DNA of 53,863 bases. Origin: Gammaproteobacteria bacterium. Its GTDB lineage: Bacteria > Pseudomonadota > Gammaproteobacteria > GRL18. The DNA is taken from the NCBI GenBank assembly GCA_026994225.1, contig JALWRI010000091.1, forward strand, positions 1 through 53,863, written 5' to 3'. Every line of letters starts with the position of its first letter. Position 1 is the stretch's first letter. The notes under the pieces are model-generated. The model was not told the DNA's origin, did no database searches, and was given only the letters and a program-made list of their open reading frames with translations. Below are positions 28,518-37,712 of this stretch, piece by piece. The position numbers and the translations under genes are program-made.

Positions 28518-29066
28518 GTGTTACAACAATGGATTATTCTCGATAGAGATGGCGTAATTAATTATGATTCGGATAATTATATAAAATCAGTAGATGAATT
28601 TATCCCTTTACCTGGTAGTATGGCAGCAATGGCACGTCTTTATCAGGAAAATTACGCTATTGCTATAGCGACAAATCAATCAGGTATAGCACGTCATTAT
28701 TTTACTCTTGATACCTTACAACAGATGCATCATAAACTTGCTCAATTACTCGCTGAAAAAGATACTCACGTAGCAGATATTGTTTTTTGTCCTCATGCAC
28801 CCTATGATCATTGTTCCTGCCGTAAACCCTTACCTGGCTTATTACAACAATTACAGCAACGTCATCATTTTCAGTTCGCCGATACCTGGGTAATAGGCGA
28901 TTCATGGCGAGACTTACAAGCAGCCCTGGCCGTCAATGCAAAACCTGTATTAGTCAAAACAGGAAAGGGAGAACGTACACTTAGGCATCATGCACAACAA
29001 CTTGCACAATATCATATTCCCATTTATGCTGACTTATATGCCTTTGTCGATCACCTGTTAAGCTAA
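28518..29066 (+). CDS. gmhB: D-glycero-beta-D-manno-heptose 1,7-bisphosphate 7-phosphatase
   Basis: HAD-superfamily phosphatase of LPS heptose synthesis, 182 residues; it removes the 7-phosphate before ADP-heptose formation. HAD motif I DRDGVIN holds the nucleophile Asp, motif II is ATNQSGIAR, and the zinc loop is CPHAPYDHCSC, which separates GmhB from histidinol phosphatase. Motif IV is GDSWRDLQAA. The start is GTG at 28518 with AAGGG about 8 bases upstream. It follows the kinase gene by 18 bases and precedes plsC with no gap, a common gmhB-plsC order in gammaproteobacteria. Confidence 0.92.
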   Translation: MLQQWIILDRDGVINYDSDNYIKSVDEFIPLPGSMAAMARLYQENYAIAIATNQSGIARHYFTLDTLQQMHHKLAQLLAEKDTHVADIVFCPHAPYDHCSCRKPLPGLLQQLQQRHHFQFADTWVIGDSWRDLQAALAVNAKPVLVKTGKGERTLRHHAQQLAQYHIPIYADLYAFVDHLLS

Positions 29067-29807
29067 ATGGGATACTTTGCCAATATGATCTATCTGCGAT
29101 CAGCTTTTTACTATTTTAGTATGATAAGTTCATTAATCGTCATGTTACCTTTTATGATATTGTCATATCCTTTACCTTTTAAAAAACGCTATTATTTTAT
29201 TTCGTTGTGGCCACGTTTTTTAATTTGGTCTTTAGGGGTGATTTGTCAACTCAAATATCAAGTACATGGTCAGATACCACTTGACAAACAACCTGTTATC
29301 ATTTTTTCTAAACATCAATCTGCATGGGAAACCTTTGCTTTACAAAAAATTTTTCCCTTTTTACAAACTTGGGTAGCAAAACGTGAGCTTGCCTGGATCC
29401 CTTTATTCGGTTGGGCATTATTACTAATAGATCCGATATTATTAAATCGTAAACAAGGAAAAAAAGCCCTAAAATATTTATTAGATAAAGGACAAAGCTG
29501 CCTGCAACAACAACGAAATATTATGATCTTTCCCGAGGGAACACGGGTTGCACCAAATGAAAATGTAGATTATAAAATAGGCGGAGCAATGTTAGCAGCT
29601 AAAACAGCCACCCCAATCATTTGTGTTGCACACAATTCTGGGGACTATTGGGGGAGAAAAAGTTGGCTTAAAAAAGCAGGTATTATCCATGTTGTTATTT
29701 CTCCACCTATCATCACACAAGGGAAAAAAGCCTTGCACATTAATCAAGAAAGCAAACAATGGATAGATACCACTATGCAAGAGATCGCACAAGGAAAATA
29801 TGACTAA
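29067..29807 (+). CDS. plsC: 1-acyl-sn-glycerol-3-phosphate acyltransferase-like protein
   Basis: 246-residue membrane-associated acyltransferase of the PlsC/LPLAT family that acylates lysophosphatidic acid or a related lipid. A hydrophobic N-terminus (residues about 15-35) anchors it. The catalytic block is KHQSAWET, which has Glu instead of Asp in the HX4D box, a form I have seen in the gmhB-linked subgroup. The acyl-acceptor block FPEGTR is intact. The ATG directly abuts the gmhB stop, and the 3' end overlaps hemW by 8 bases. Confidence 0.88.
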   Translation: MGYFANMIYLRSAFYYFSMISSLIVMLPFMILSYPLPFKKRYYFISLWPRFLIWSLGVICQLKYQVHGQIPLDKQPVIIFSKHQSAWETFALQKIFPFLQTWVAKRELAWIPLFGWALLLIDPILLNRKQGKKALKYLLDKGQSCLQQQRNIMIFPEGTRVAPNENVDYKIGGAMLAAKTATPIICVAHNSGDYWGRKSWLKKAGIIHVVISPPIITQGKKALHINQESKQWIDTTMQEIAQGKYD

Positions 29808-30969
29808 CGCACGGTTATTACCTCCTCTTTCTTTATATATTCATATTCCATGGTGTATTGAAAAATGTCCCTATTGTGATTTTAATTCCCATAAACTTAC
29901 CAATAAGTTACCTGAAAATATCTATATTGAGGCACTATTAAACGATTTACAGCAAGATTTACCCTTAGTGTGGGGAAGATATATTCAAACTATTTTCTTT
30001 GGCGGAGGAACACCGAGTGTTTTTTCACCCGCAGGCATTGCCCGATTATTATCACAATTACGTACTTATCTGCCTATTTTACCCGATTGTGAAATCACCC
30101 TGGAAGCTAATCCTGGCAGTATTGATAGTGTGAAATTTCAAGAATTTTTTGCTACTGGAATTAATCGTATTTCTATTGGTATTCAAAGTTTTCACGACCT
30201 TTCATTATCTGCTCTAGGACGTATACATGATAGTAAACAAGCACATAGAGCCATAGCTTTAGCCTTTAAAGCAGGTTTTCAAAATATTAATCTGGATTTA
30301 ATGTTTGCGTTACCACAACAAACTACTGCTATGGCAATAGCGGATTTACAACAAGCTATAGCGTGGCAAGTTCCCCATATTTCCCACTATCAACTCACTA
30401 TTGAAGCACATACTGCCTTTGCTCACAATCCTCCGAGCCAATTACCTGATGAAGATAATGCTTGGGCCATGCAAACGGCTTGTCAGCAATTATTACAGCA
30501 ACATGGCTATCAACATTATGAGATATCTGCCTATGCAAAATCCAAGCAAGCCTGTCAACATAATATCAATTATTGGCAATTTGGAGATTATTTAGGAATT
30601 GGTGCTGGCGCACATGCTAAAATTACCACACAAGAGGCGATTTTTCGCTTGGCCAAAACCAAATTACCTAAAAGCTACTTACAAGCTATCAATAATCCTG
30701 CAACATTTCGTCATCAATATCATACCTTAAATGATAACGATAAAATCTTTGAATTTATGCTCAATGCCTTACGTTTAATTACCGGCTTTGATAGCCAGTT
30801 ATTTACTGATAGAACATATCTTCCTTTACAACGCATTTTGCCAACTTTACAGCTTGCACAACAACAAGGTTTATTACATTACACCGATCTACACGTTCTC
30901 GCCACGCCTTTAGGTATTAATCACTTGAATACCTTACAATCGCTGTTTTTAGATATTGACCTTGCCTAA
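29800..30969 (+). CDS. hemW: Radical SAM heme chaperone HemW
   Basis: 389-residue HemW, the CPO-III-like radical SAM protein that binds heme and is not the coproporphyrinogen oxidase itself. The iron-sulfur motif uses Cys19, Cys23 and Cys26 (CIEKCPYCDF); true HemN has an extra cysteine that is absent here. GGGTPS and the HemW-type HNINYW signature near residue 250 are present. It overlaps plsC by 8 bases. Cytoplasmic or membrane-peripheral; it delivers heme to respiratory enzymes according to work on the family. Confidence 0.9.
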   Translation: MTNARLLPPLSLYIHIPWCIEKCPYCDFNSHKLTNKLPENIYIEALLNDLQQDLPLVWGRYIQTIFFGGGTPSVFSPAGIARLLSQLRTYLPILPDCEITLEANPGSIDSVKFQEFFATGINRISIGIQSFHDLSLSALGRIHDSKQAHRAIALAFKAGFQNINLDLMFALPQQTTAMAIADLQQAIAWQVPHISHYQLTIEAHTAFAHNPPSQLPDEDNAWAMQTACQQLLQQHGYQHYEISAYAKSKQACQHNINYWQFGDYLGIGAGAHAKITTQEAIFRLAKTKLPKSYLQAINNPATFRHQYHTLNDNDKIFEFMLNALRLITGFDSQLFTDRTYLPLQRILPTLQLAQQQGLLHYTDLHVLATPLGINHLNTLQSLFLDIDLA

Positions 30970-31066
30970 TAGGCATATTTTTACATTTTAATCAATATTC
31001 GATAGAATACATAGTAAGTGTCAAGTAATACCTAATCCCTTAATTTTCCCAAGCGTAATAGTAATT

Positions 31067-32113
31067 ATGAGTAAACAACCCAAAGCGGTTGCTTTAATCT
31101 CTGGTGGTTTAGATTCTTTACTAGCGGTTAAAGTAATACAAGAACAAGGTGTCTATGTTGAAGGCATTAATTTTTTTACTGGTTTTTGTGTTGAAGGCCA
31201 TACCCATGCAGTACGGAAAAAACAACAGAACAAACCAAAGCGTAATAATGCTTTATGGGTTGCAGAGCAATTAGGAATAAAATTACATATTATAGATATT
31301 GTAGAAGAATATAAAGATATAGTGCTCAATCCTAAACATGGTTATGGGGCAAATATGAATCCCTGTCTGGACTGTAAGGGATTTATGGTAAAAAAGGCAA
31401 CAGAATGGATAGAAGCACATCATTTTGATTTTGTCATTACCGGTGAAGTAGTCGGGCAACGCCCTATGTCACAACGCCATGATACCATGCCAGTCATTGC
31501 AGCCGAATCTGGATGTGGAGAACGTTTAGTAAGACCGCTTTGCGGGCAATTATTACCCCCTACTCTGGCTGAAAAAGAAGGCTGGATTCAACGTGATAAA
31601 CTGTTATCTTTTTCAGGGCGTAACCGTACTCCTCAAATACGCTTGGCTAAACGTTATGGTTTTGTTGATTATGCACAACCTGCTGGAGGATGCTGCTTTT
31701 TAACCGATCAAAATTACTCTAAAAAATTGCTGGATTTATGGCAGCATCGCCCTACACGTAACTATACCCTAGATGATATTATTCTCTTAAAAATGGGACG
31801 ACATATCCGCCCTAAACCTTATTTTAAATTAATTATAGGAAGAGAAGAAGGTGAGAATAATTTTCTACGTGGCTACCGCAAGGAATTTACCCATATTTAT
31901 GCCACCAGCCATACAGGCCCATTAGTTTTATTAGATGGGAAATGGCTTAATGACGAAGATAGAACACTCTCTTTACGTATTATTGCCCGCTATACACAAG
32001 GAAAAAATGCTGATACCGTATCTCTTGATGTTGTAGACAAAAATGGCAACAGCCAAACATTTACTGTATCACCCCTGCAAGCAAATAATATTTTACACGA
32101 TTGGTATTTATGA
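31067..32113 (+). CDS. PP-loop (ThiI/MnmA-like) tRNA thiolation-type protein
   Basis: 348 residues. The N-terminus has an adenylating PP-loop, ISGGLDSLLA, as in ThiI, MnmA and TtuA-type enzymes that activate tRNA uridine for sulfur insertion. Candidate catalytic cysteines are NPCLDCKG and the AGGCCF pair. LLPPTLAEKEGW and the SGRNRTPQIRLAKRYG segment are typical of a family often annotated as tRNA 2-thio- or 4-thiouridine synthase in sulfur oxidisers. The C-terminal part resembles an NFACT-R/DUF814-like RNA-binding domain. It overlaps tusA by 4 bases, so the sulfur donor is encoded with the acceptor enzyme. The exact tRNA position is unknown. Confidence 0.75.
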   Translation: MSKQPKAVALISGGLDSLLAVKVIQEQGVYVEGINFFTGFCVEGHTHAVRKKQQNKPKRNNALWVAEQLGIKLHIIDIVEEYKDIVLNPKHGYGANMNPCLDCKGFMVKKATEWIEAHHFDFVITGEVVGQRPMSQRHDTMPVIAAESGCGERLVRPLCGQLLPPTLAEKEGWIQRDKLLSFSGRNRTPQIRLAKRYGFVDYAQPAGGCCFLTDQNYSKKLLDLWQHRPTRNYTLDDIILLKMGRHIRPKPYFKLIIGREEGENNFLRGYRKEFTHIYATSHTGPLVLLDGKWLNDEDRTLSLRIIARYTQGKNADTVSLDVVDKNGNSQTFTVSPLQANNILHDWYL

Positions 32114-32340
32114 AACATCAACTTAATGCACGCCGTTTACTTTGCCCTCTTCCGGTTATACGCACCCAAGATAAAATTGCTACATTAAAAACCGGTGATC
32201 TACTAGAAGTGATTTGTACTGATCCAGGAGTAAAAAGTGATATTCCTGTTTGGTGTAGAATGAATGGGCATCAAATACAAAACATTCAAGAGCAGGATGG
32301 GGAAATTAGCATCACTATCAGCGTGCAAAATAGCCCCTAA
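32110..32340 (+). CDS. tusA: TusA-family sulfurtransferase
   Basis: 76-residue sulfur carrier. The CPLP motif near residue 13 holds the cysteine that carries persulfide sulfur; the LLEVICTDPG strand and the following helix match TusA/SirA. I start at the ATG at 32110, which overlaps the previous stop (ATGA); the TTG at 32101 is less likely. TusA passes sulfur to tRNA thiolation or to the rDsr/Hdr sulfur oxidation route. The coupling here favours the tRNA role. Confidence 0.88.
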   Translation: MKHQLNARRLLCPLPVIRTQDKIATLKTGDLLEVICTDPGVKSDIPVWCRMNGHQIQNIQEQDGEISITISVQNSP

Positions 32341-32399
32341 TACTTGCTGTATTTTATCACTACCCTACCTATTGACTTTATCTACCTCGGTTTTCCTCC

Positions 32400-33911
32400 A
32401 TGCAAGAAACTTATGTAAAAAAAATACTTAAAGCCCGTGTCTATGATGTGGCAACGGTTGTCCCTTTGGATACGGCTGAAAATTTATCACGCCGTTTAAA
32501 AAATCATATTTGGCTAAAACGAGAGGATTTACAATCCGTACATTCTTTCAAGATACGTGGTGCATATAATAAAATGGTACAGCTTTCTGATGCCGATAAA
32601 CGCTGTGGTGTCATCGCTGCATCAGCAGGTAATCATGCCCAAGGTGTTGCCTTATCTGCTAGAAAATTAGGTATCAATGCAGTGATAGTGATGCCCACTA
32701 CAACACCTAATATTAAAGTAACAGCCGTAAATCGTTTAGGGGCAGAAGTAATTTTACATGGTCAAGTGTATGATGAAGCCTGTCAATATGCACAACAATT
32801 AGCCAAAGAGCAAGAACGTATCTTTATACATCCTTACGATGATGAAGATGTGATTGCAGGTCAAGGTACTATTGCCATAGAATTATTACAACAATGCAAA
32901 GTCCTTCCTAATGTTATCTTTGTCCCCGTTGGAGGAGGAGGATTAATTGCAGGTATTGGCAGTTATATTAAATATTTACATCCAAAAATTAAAATTATTG
33001 GAGTAGAACCGGATGATGCACCATCTATGTATTATGCCCTGGAAGAAAATTATCGGGTAGAATTAGAACAAGTAGGCATTTTTGTCGATGGCGTTGCAGT
33101 ACGACAAGTAGGTAAAAAAACCTTTGCCCTCGCTCGTTACTGTGTTGATGAAGTCATTTTAGTTAGCACTGATGAAGTTTGTGCAGCAGTTAAAGATATC
33201 TTTGATGATACACGTTCTATTGTTGAACCAGCCGGAGCATTAGCACTAGCCGGATTAAAAAAATATATTGAACGTGAAACATTACAAGGACAACACCTGA
33301 TTGCTATAAATAGTGGAGCAAATATTAATTTTGATCGCTTACGCCATGTCTCAGAACGGGCTGAAATTGGAGAGCGGCGAGAAATTTTACTAACTGTTAC
33401 CATTCCAGAACGCCCAGGGAGTTTTCGGGAATTTTGTGAAACTATTGGCTCACATGGTATATCTGAATTTAATTATCGTTTTGCTAATGCAGAGCAAGCC
33501 CATGTTTTTGTGGGTATTAAAATTCATCAAGAAGAATTTGATAAGCAAACTTTAATTCAATCACTCAAAGAAAAAAATTATCCGGTGCTGGATATGAGTG
33601 ATAATGAAATGGCAAAATTACATTTACGTTATATGGTCGGAGGTAAAGCACCCCATCTTTGTAATGAAAAATTATATCGCTTTGAATTTCCTGAATATCC
33701 CGGTGCTTTATTACGTTTTCTCAGTGCTATGGGACAAGATTGGAATATTTCTTTATTTCATTATCGTAACCACGGTGCAGCTTATGGTAGAGTATTAGTT
33801 GGTGTACAAGTAGAAGAGTATCAAAAAGTATCTTTTGATCAATTTCTGCAATCACTAGGATATCAATATTGGGAAGAAAGCCAAAATCCGGCCTATAATT
33901 TGTTTTTATAA
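32400..33911 (+). CDS. ilvA: Threonine ammonia-lyase, biosynthetic
   Basis: 503-residue PLP enzyme that deaminates threonine to 2-oxobutanoate, first step of isoleucine synthesis. The PLP lysine is in SFKIRGAYNK, the phosphate-binding glycine loop is VGGGGLIAGI, and the SAGNHAQG motif is present. Residues about 325-500 form two ACT-like regulatory domains, the long form subject to isoleucine feedback. The start ATG lies 59 bases after tusA with a weak ribosome-binding site. No other ilv genes are close. Confidence 0.95.
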   Translation: MQETYVKKILKARVYDVATVVPLDTAENLSRRLKNHIWLKREDLQSVHSFKIRGAYNKMVQLSDADKRCGVIAASAGNHAQGVALSARKLGINAVIVMPTTTPNIKVTAVNRLGAEVILHGQVYDEACQYAQQLAKEQERIFIHPYDDEDVIAGQGTIAIELLQQCKVLPNVIFVPVGGGGLIAGIGSYIKYLHPKIKIIGVEPDDAPSMYYALEENYRVELEQVGIFVDGVAVRQVGKKTFALARYCVDEVILVSTDEVCAAVKDIFDDTRSIVEPAGALALAGLKKYIERETLQGQHLIAINSGANINFDRLRHVSERAEIGERREILLTVTIPERPGSFREFCETIGSHGISEFNYRFANAEQAHVFVGIKIHQEEFDKQTLIQSLKEKNYPVLDMSDNEMAKLHLRYMVGGKAPHLCNEKLYRFEFPEYPGALLRFLSAMGQDWNISLFHYRNHGAAYGRVLVGVQVEEYQKVSFDQFLQSLGYQYWEESQNPAYNLFL

Positions 33912-33944
33912 TAATTTATTGATAACAACAAAAAGGAAACATCT

Positions 33945-34787
33945 ATGCGTAATATATCTAAACGCTTACCTGCAACGAGTATTTTTTTATTTACCAGCCT
34001 ATTTGCTCATTACACGATAGCCAGTGATGATCATATTTCTGAACATGAACATGCCAGTGGTACTGAAGCCTGCGAAGGTTTTGGCCCTCAAACCCCACGT
34101 GATATTGATAATAAAGCAGGAGAAAATAAACGAATATTTGCATTAGCTCCTGATTATCCACAATTAAATTTATGTAATATCCATTTTCATACCCATGCTG
34201 AACATAAAGCAAAAGATTTTTCTATCTATGCAGGAACAGGAGAACATGGTCATGGTGGGGGGTATCAATGTAATATGAGTACAGCATTAAGCCGCTCAGA
34301 ACTGATTATGCCTAAAAGCAATTACTGTAAAGGGGTAAAACCAGGTGATACCATTGAAGTACATTGGGTATATTCATCTTGTGATATTAAACCAGGGAAA
34401 GGACTATCTTCATGTCTCTCAGAAGAATGTAAAAACCCTGATTTACGGGTAGAAACGCAAGTTTTTACCGTAGTCAATAATTCTAATGCCTTCAATTTTA
34501 ATCATTTCAATCATGGTGGGCATAAAGTAAATGGCTATTACCAAGCTAAATCATTACCTACTAATACCGGTACACCGGTTGTTTTTGCTGGCTCAACCAC
34601 TGGAGTAAAATATACTGAACAGACTTGCTCACCATTACAAGTAACCTGGAGTGTACGTCCACAATGTGCAAAAATAGATATTAACAGTTTAAGTCAATGG
34701 TGTAAGGGGAATGTTTTTAAAGAAGATCATGCTCACGGTGTAAGATCATTAGTTACCAATCCTCAATTACTCTCAGAAATTCACTAA
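33945..34787 (+). CDS. Secreted delta-class carbonic anhydrase
   Basis: 280 residues with a signal peptide (cleavage likely after TIAS, about residue 27). The core CNIHFHTHAEHK, with clustered histidines for zinc, and EHGHGGGYQC are hallmarks of delta carbonic anhydrases, first known from marine diatoms and dinoflagellates. About a dozen cysteines suggest disulfides and a periplasmic location. It would interconvert CO2 and bicarbonate outside the cytoplasm, useful to a carbon-fixing cell. GGAAAC precedes the ATG. It lies 33 bases after ilvA, but a shared transcript is uncertain. Confidence 0.85.
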   Translation: MRNISKRLPATSIFLFTSLFAHYTIASDDHISEHEHASGTEACEGFGPQTPRDIDNKAGENKRIFALAPDYPQLNLCNIHFHTHAEHKAKDFSIYAGTGEHGHGGGYQCNMSTALSRSELIMPKSNYCKGVKPGDTIEVHWVYSSCDIKPGKGLSSCLSEECKNPDLRVETQVFTVVNNSNAFNFNHFNHGGHKVNGYYQAKSLPTNTGTPVVFAGSTTGVKYTEQTCSPLQVTWSVRPQCAKIDINSLSQWCKGNVFKEDHAHGVRSLVTNPQLLSEIH

Positions 34788-34817
34788 ACAACCTTCTATT
34801 TTTAACTCTAACCTAGC

Positions 34818-34837
34818 AGCCCAAACTTTTTTGGGCT
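34818..34837 (+). terminator. Hairpin downstream of the carbonic anhydrase
   Basis: AGCCCAAA pairs with TTTGGGCT around a 4-base loop, 31 bases past the stop codon. The sequence after it is C/T-rich without a clean T-run, so termination is likely but not strong. Confidence 0.5.
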
Positions 34838-34924
34838 ACTCCCTCCCTCTACTTTAGCTTTATAAGCGTTTGTATTATACTATATCGGTTTTATTTATGT
34901 CTTTTAACTTTTGGAGTAATACGC

Positions 34925-37270
34925 ATGGCATTAAAAAGTGATCTGGAAGCACGTGAAAATGAGTGTAGTAACGCAGAAGAATTTACCGCTTTAGCAAATG
35001 AAGCCCTGGCGGAACCTGCTGATAAAGATTATGCACGCGATTTATTAACTAAGGGAGAAATGCAGTGCCAATTTCCACAAGATTATATCATTATTGCTGA
35101 AGCCTTCGCACTAGGATTAGAAGACATTGATTATGCAAAGGATTTATTAGAACAAGCAGAAGATGCTTGTTTTGAAGGTAAAGAATTTTCGGCACTTGGT
35201 CACAGTATTGCAAAACTTTTAGGAGATAAAGATAAAGCCCGTGAATTGCTTGATAAAGCAGCAGATGAAGCAAATTCTGCTGAAGAATACTTAACCCTGG
35301 CACACTATGCCAAAGAAGATTTAGAAGATAAAGAATTAGCCAATAATTTTATCGCTAAGGTAGACGAACAATGTAAAACCTTTGATGATTTTGCCAATCT
35401 TGCTAAACAACTTGCAGAACAAGGTAATACTGAAGCTGGGAAAACACTCTATACAAAAGCTGCTCGTTTTTGTGGTGATGTGCCTGCAACAGTAAGCTAT
35501 GCAGAAGGGGCAAAAAATATCTTTCAGGATGATGAATGGGCACGTCAAATTTTAGATGATGCAGAAACAGATTGCCAATTCCCTAAAGAATTTGTACAAC
35601 TTGCAGGCGGATATAAAAATTTATTTGATGATAAAGATAAAGTATCCGAATTAATGGAACAAGCCAAAGATTTTGCCATGACAGGTGAAGAAAATATGGA
35701 TTTGGCAGAAGGTTACTGGAGCTTATTACAAGATAAAGAAGCTGCTGCTGAAGCCTACGCTAATGCTGCAAATGATTTATCAGATAAAGCCGCTTTATTA
35801 GATATGGCGAAAAAGTTAGCCAATGATCTCGATGCAAAAGATCAAGCTAAAGCCCTCTATGAAAAAGTAGAAGGCATGACGAAAGATGCCGGTGATTTAG
35901 GAAAATTAGCACAAGCGGTTATTGATGATTTAGACGATAAAGACATGGCAGCATCTATGTATGATAGAGCAGCAGAAAAGATGTCTGCCTACAATGAGCT
36001 TATTTTGTTTGCCGGTGAAATTATAAAAAATTTGCAAGACAACGACAAAGCTACCGCTTTATATCAAAAAGCATTGGATAATATTGATGAATATCCCGCT
36101 TGTATTAAATTACTAACAGCCGTAAAAGATACCGTAGCAGATAAGGATTTAGCCCGTACCGTTATTGATAAAGCATCTGGTTATGCACAAAGTTCTCCTG
36201 AATATATGGAATTAAGTGTACACGTTAATACTATCTTGGAAGACAAACCCTTTGCAGCTAAATTATTAACTGAAGCAGAAGATAGAGTTACTTCACTCGA
36301 TGAAATGCGTAAGGTAGCTAGTGCAGTAAAAGAACATTTCTCTGATGATACAGAATGGAGCGCACGGATTCAGGAAAAATTAGAAAAACGGGAAGCAAAT
36401 CAAAAACGTTATGATGAATTTCAAGAAATTGAAAATAAAGCAACCCAGGTGAAAGATTATTTATTACTTGCTGATCAAGTGATGAAAGAATTAGATGATA
36501 AATTCTATACGCGTAAATTATTTACTACCGCAGAACGTTTATTATCTGAAAATCCTTATAATGTTAATCATTATCATCAACTGATTGAAGGAATTGTAAA
36601 ACATTTAAATGATACAGAATGGGCAACTCGTTTACTGGATTTTTCAGCTACACAACGTAATTATTTTGTTGCTATCCGGCAAATTTCAGATAGTGCAGTG
36701 AGTTTACTCGGTAAAGAAAACGGTGCTGCGTTAGCAGAAAAATATTATGATAATTGGGTAGAACAACTCGATGCAGCAGAAAATAAAACAGCGTATGATT
36801 ATTCTAAAGTAGCCAGTGCATTGTATCAAGATTTAGGGAATACTGAAAAAGCAAAAGGACTGTTAGATAAAGCCATTACGCTGGCAGAAGATCATCTTGC
36901 TTTGGCACATTTAAGCCAATTAGCAGGTCTGTTTGGTGATCATGCCAAAGCAGAGCAATTATTAGATCAAGCGGTGAGCAAATGCACTTCTGCCGAGATA
37001 GCAAAACAATTAACAGGTCATTTAATAGATGCTCATACAGATCAAGAAAAAGTAAAAAATACCTATAAAAACATGGGCGAAAAATTATCCTCTACACAGG
37101 ATAAATTAGCATGGATTGAAGGTATTTATACTATTTTCCAAGATACGGATTGGGCAGCAAACTCTTATGATGAATTAGCTAAAAGCCTCAATGATGAGGC
37201 GGATAAAGCACGTTTAAGTTATAGTTATGAACATCATCTTAATACCCGTTATGTATTTAACATACATTAG
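34925..37270 (+). CDS. Acidic helical tandem-repeat protein, unknown function
   Basis: 781 residues built almost wholly from about twenty imperfect units of roughly 36 residues. The unit can be written L-x-DK-x-x-A-x-x-LL-x-KAE, then 8-10 variable residues, then E-[FY]-x-x-LA. Examples: LGDKDKARELLDKAADEA, LDAKDQAKALYEKVEGM, FDDKDKVSELMEQAKDF. Helix pairs of this spacing resemble TPR/Sel1-like solenoids, but the consensus is neither. It has no signal peptide or membrane segment and is strongly acidic. GGAG lies 9 bases upstream of the ATG. It is a single gene closed by a strong terminator. A protein-binding scaffold is a reasonable guess only. Confidence 0.8.
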   Translation: MALKSDLEARENECSNAEEFTALANEALAEPADKDYARDLLTKGEMQCQFPQDYIIIAEAFALGLEDIDYAKDLLEQAEDACFEGKEFSALGHSIAKLLGDKDKARELLDKAADEANSAEEYLTLAHYAKEDLEDKELANNFIAKVDEQCKTFDDFANLAKQLAEQGNTEAGKTLYTKAARFCGDVPATVSYAEGAKNIFQDDEWARQILDDAETDCQFPKEFVQLAGGYKNLFDDKDKVSELMEQAKDFAMTGEENMDLAEGYWSLLQDKEAAAEAYANAANDLSDKAALLDMAKKLANDLDAKDQAKALYEKVEGMTKDAGDLGKLAQAVIDDLDDKDMAASMYDRAAEKMSAYNELILFAGEIIKNLQDNDKATALYQKALDNIDEYPACIKLLTAVKDTVADKDLARTVIDKASGYAQSSPEYMELSVHVNTILEDKPFAAKLLTEAEDRVTSLDEMRKVASAVKEHFSDDTEWSARIQEKLEKREANQKRYDEFQEIENKATQVKDYLLLADQVMKELDDKFYTRKLFTTAERLLSENPYNVNHYHQLIEGIVKHLNDTEWATRLLDFSATQRNYFVAIRQISDSAVSLLGKENGAALAEKYYDNWVEQLDAAENKTAYDYSKVASALYQDLGNTEKAKGLLDKAITLAEDHLALAHLSQLAGLFGDHAKAEQLLDQAVSKCTSAEIAKQLTGHLIDAHTDQEKVKNTYKNMGEKLSSTQDKLAWIEGIYTIFQDTDWAANSYDELAKSLNDEADKARLSYSYEHHLNTRYVFNIH

Positions 37271-37277
37271 TCAACTA

Positions 37278-37304
37278 CCCCTCGGCTAAAGACCGAGGGG
37301 TTTT
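37278..37304 (+). terminator. Rho-independent terminator
   Basis: An 8-bp perfect stem (CCCCTCGG with CCGAGGGG), a 7-base loop and a TTTT run lie 8 bases beyond the repeat-protein stop. It closes that gene as a single transcription unit. Confidence 0.85.
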
Positions 37305-37473
37305 CCTGCCATAATATCGATAAAAACCATTCATTATCTATCCAAAAACTGCTATCGCTGACAACCACTATATCAGTTCCCGATCTCAAAAAATCACTTC
37401 TATCCTTTTACAATACCTGTTATTTACGCTATATTGCATACTGCTTTATGTCTATGCTTGTAGGGGAACTTAA

Positions 37474-37710
37474 ATGACAGCTAAAATAACCCGTGATTTT
37501 CGTTTACAAACACCGGAATATAATTTTTCACATTATGCAACAAAAGAATTAGAACGCCGTAGAGATCTCGATGAAGGAATGGATGAAATAATTTATCAAA
37601 AAGCCGTTGATCTTGTAATAGAAAAATTAAACGCCATGCATGTCATTCCCGAAGATAGCCATGCTGGAGATGAATTATTTGCTGCATTTAAAGAGAGTGA
37701 AGAGGAATAA
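37474..37710 (+). CDS. Small conserved-looking acidic protein upstream of the SMC-like ATPase
   Basis: 78 residues with no recognised domain, rich in charged residues, predicted helical (TKELERRRDLDEGMDE) with an acidic tail. GGGGAA upstream supports the ATG. It lies 2 bases from the next gene, so the two are co-translated. In place of the exonuclease (SbcD/YhaO type) that usually precedes such ATPases, this small protein may be an accessory or regulatory subunit; that is inference. Confidence 0.65.
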   Translation: MTAKITRDFRLQTPEYNFSHYATKELERRRDLDEGMDEIIYQKAVDLVIEKLNAMHVIPEDSHAGDELFAAFKESEEE

Positions 37711-37712
37711 TC

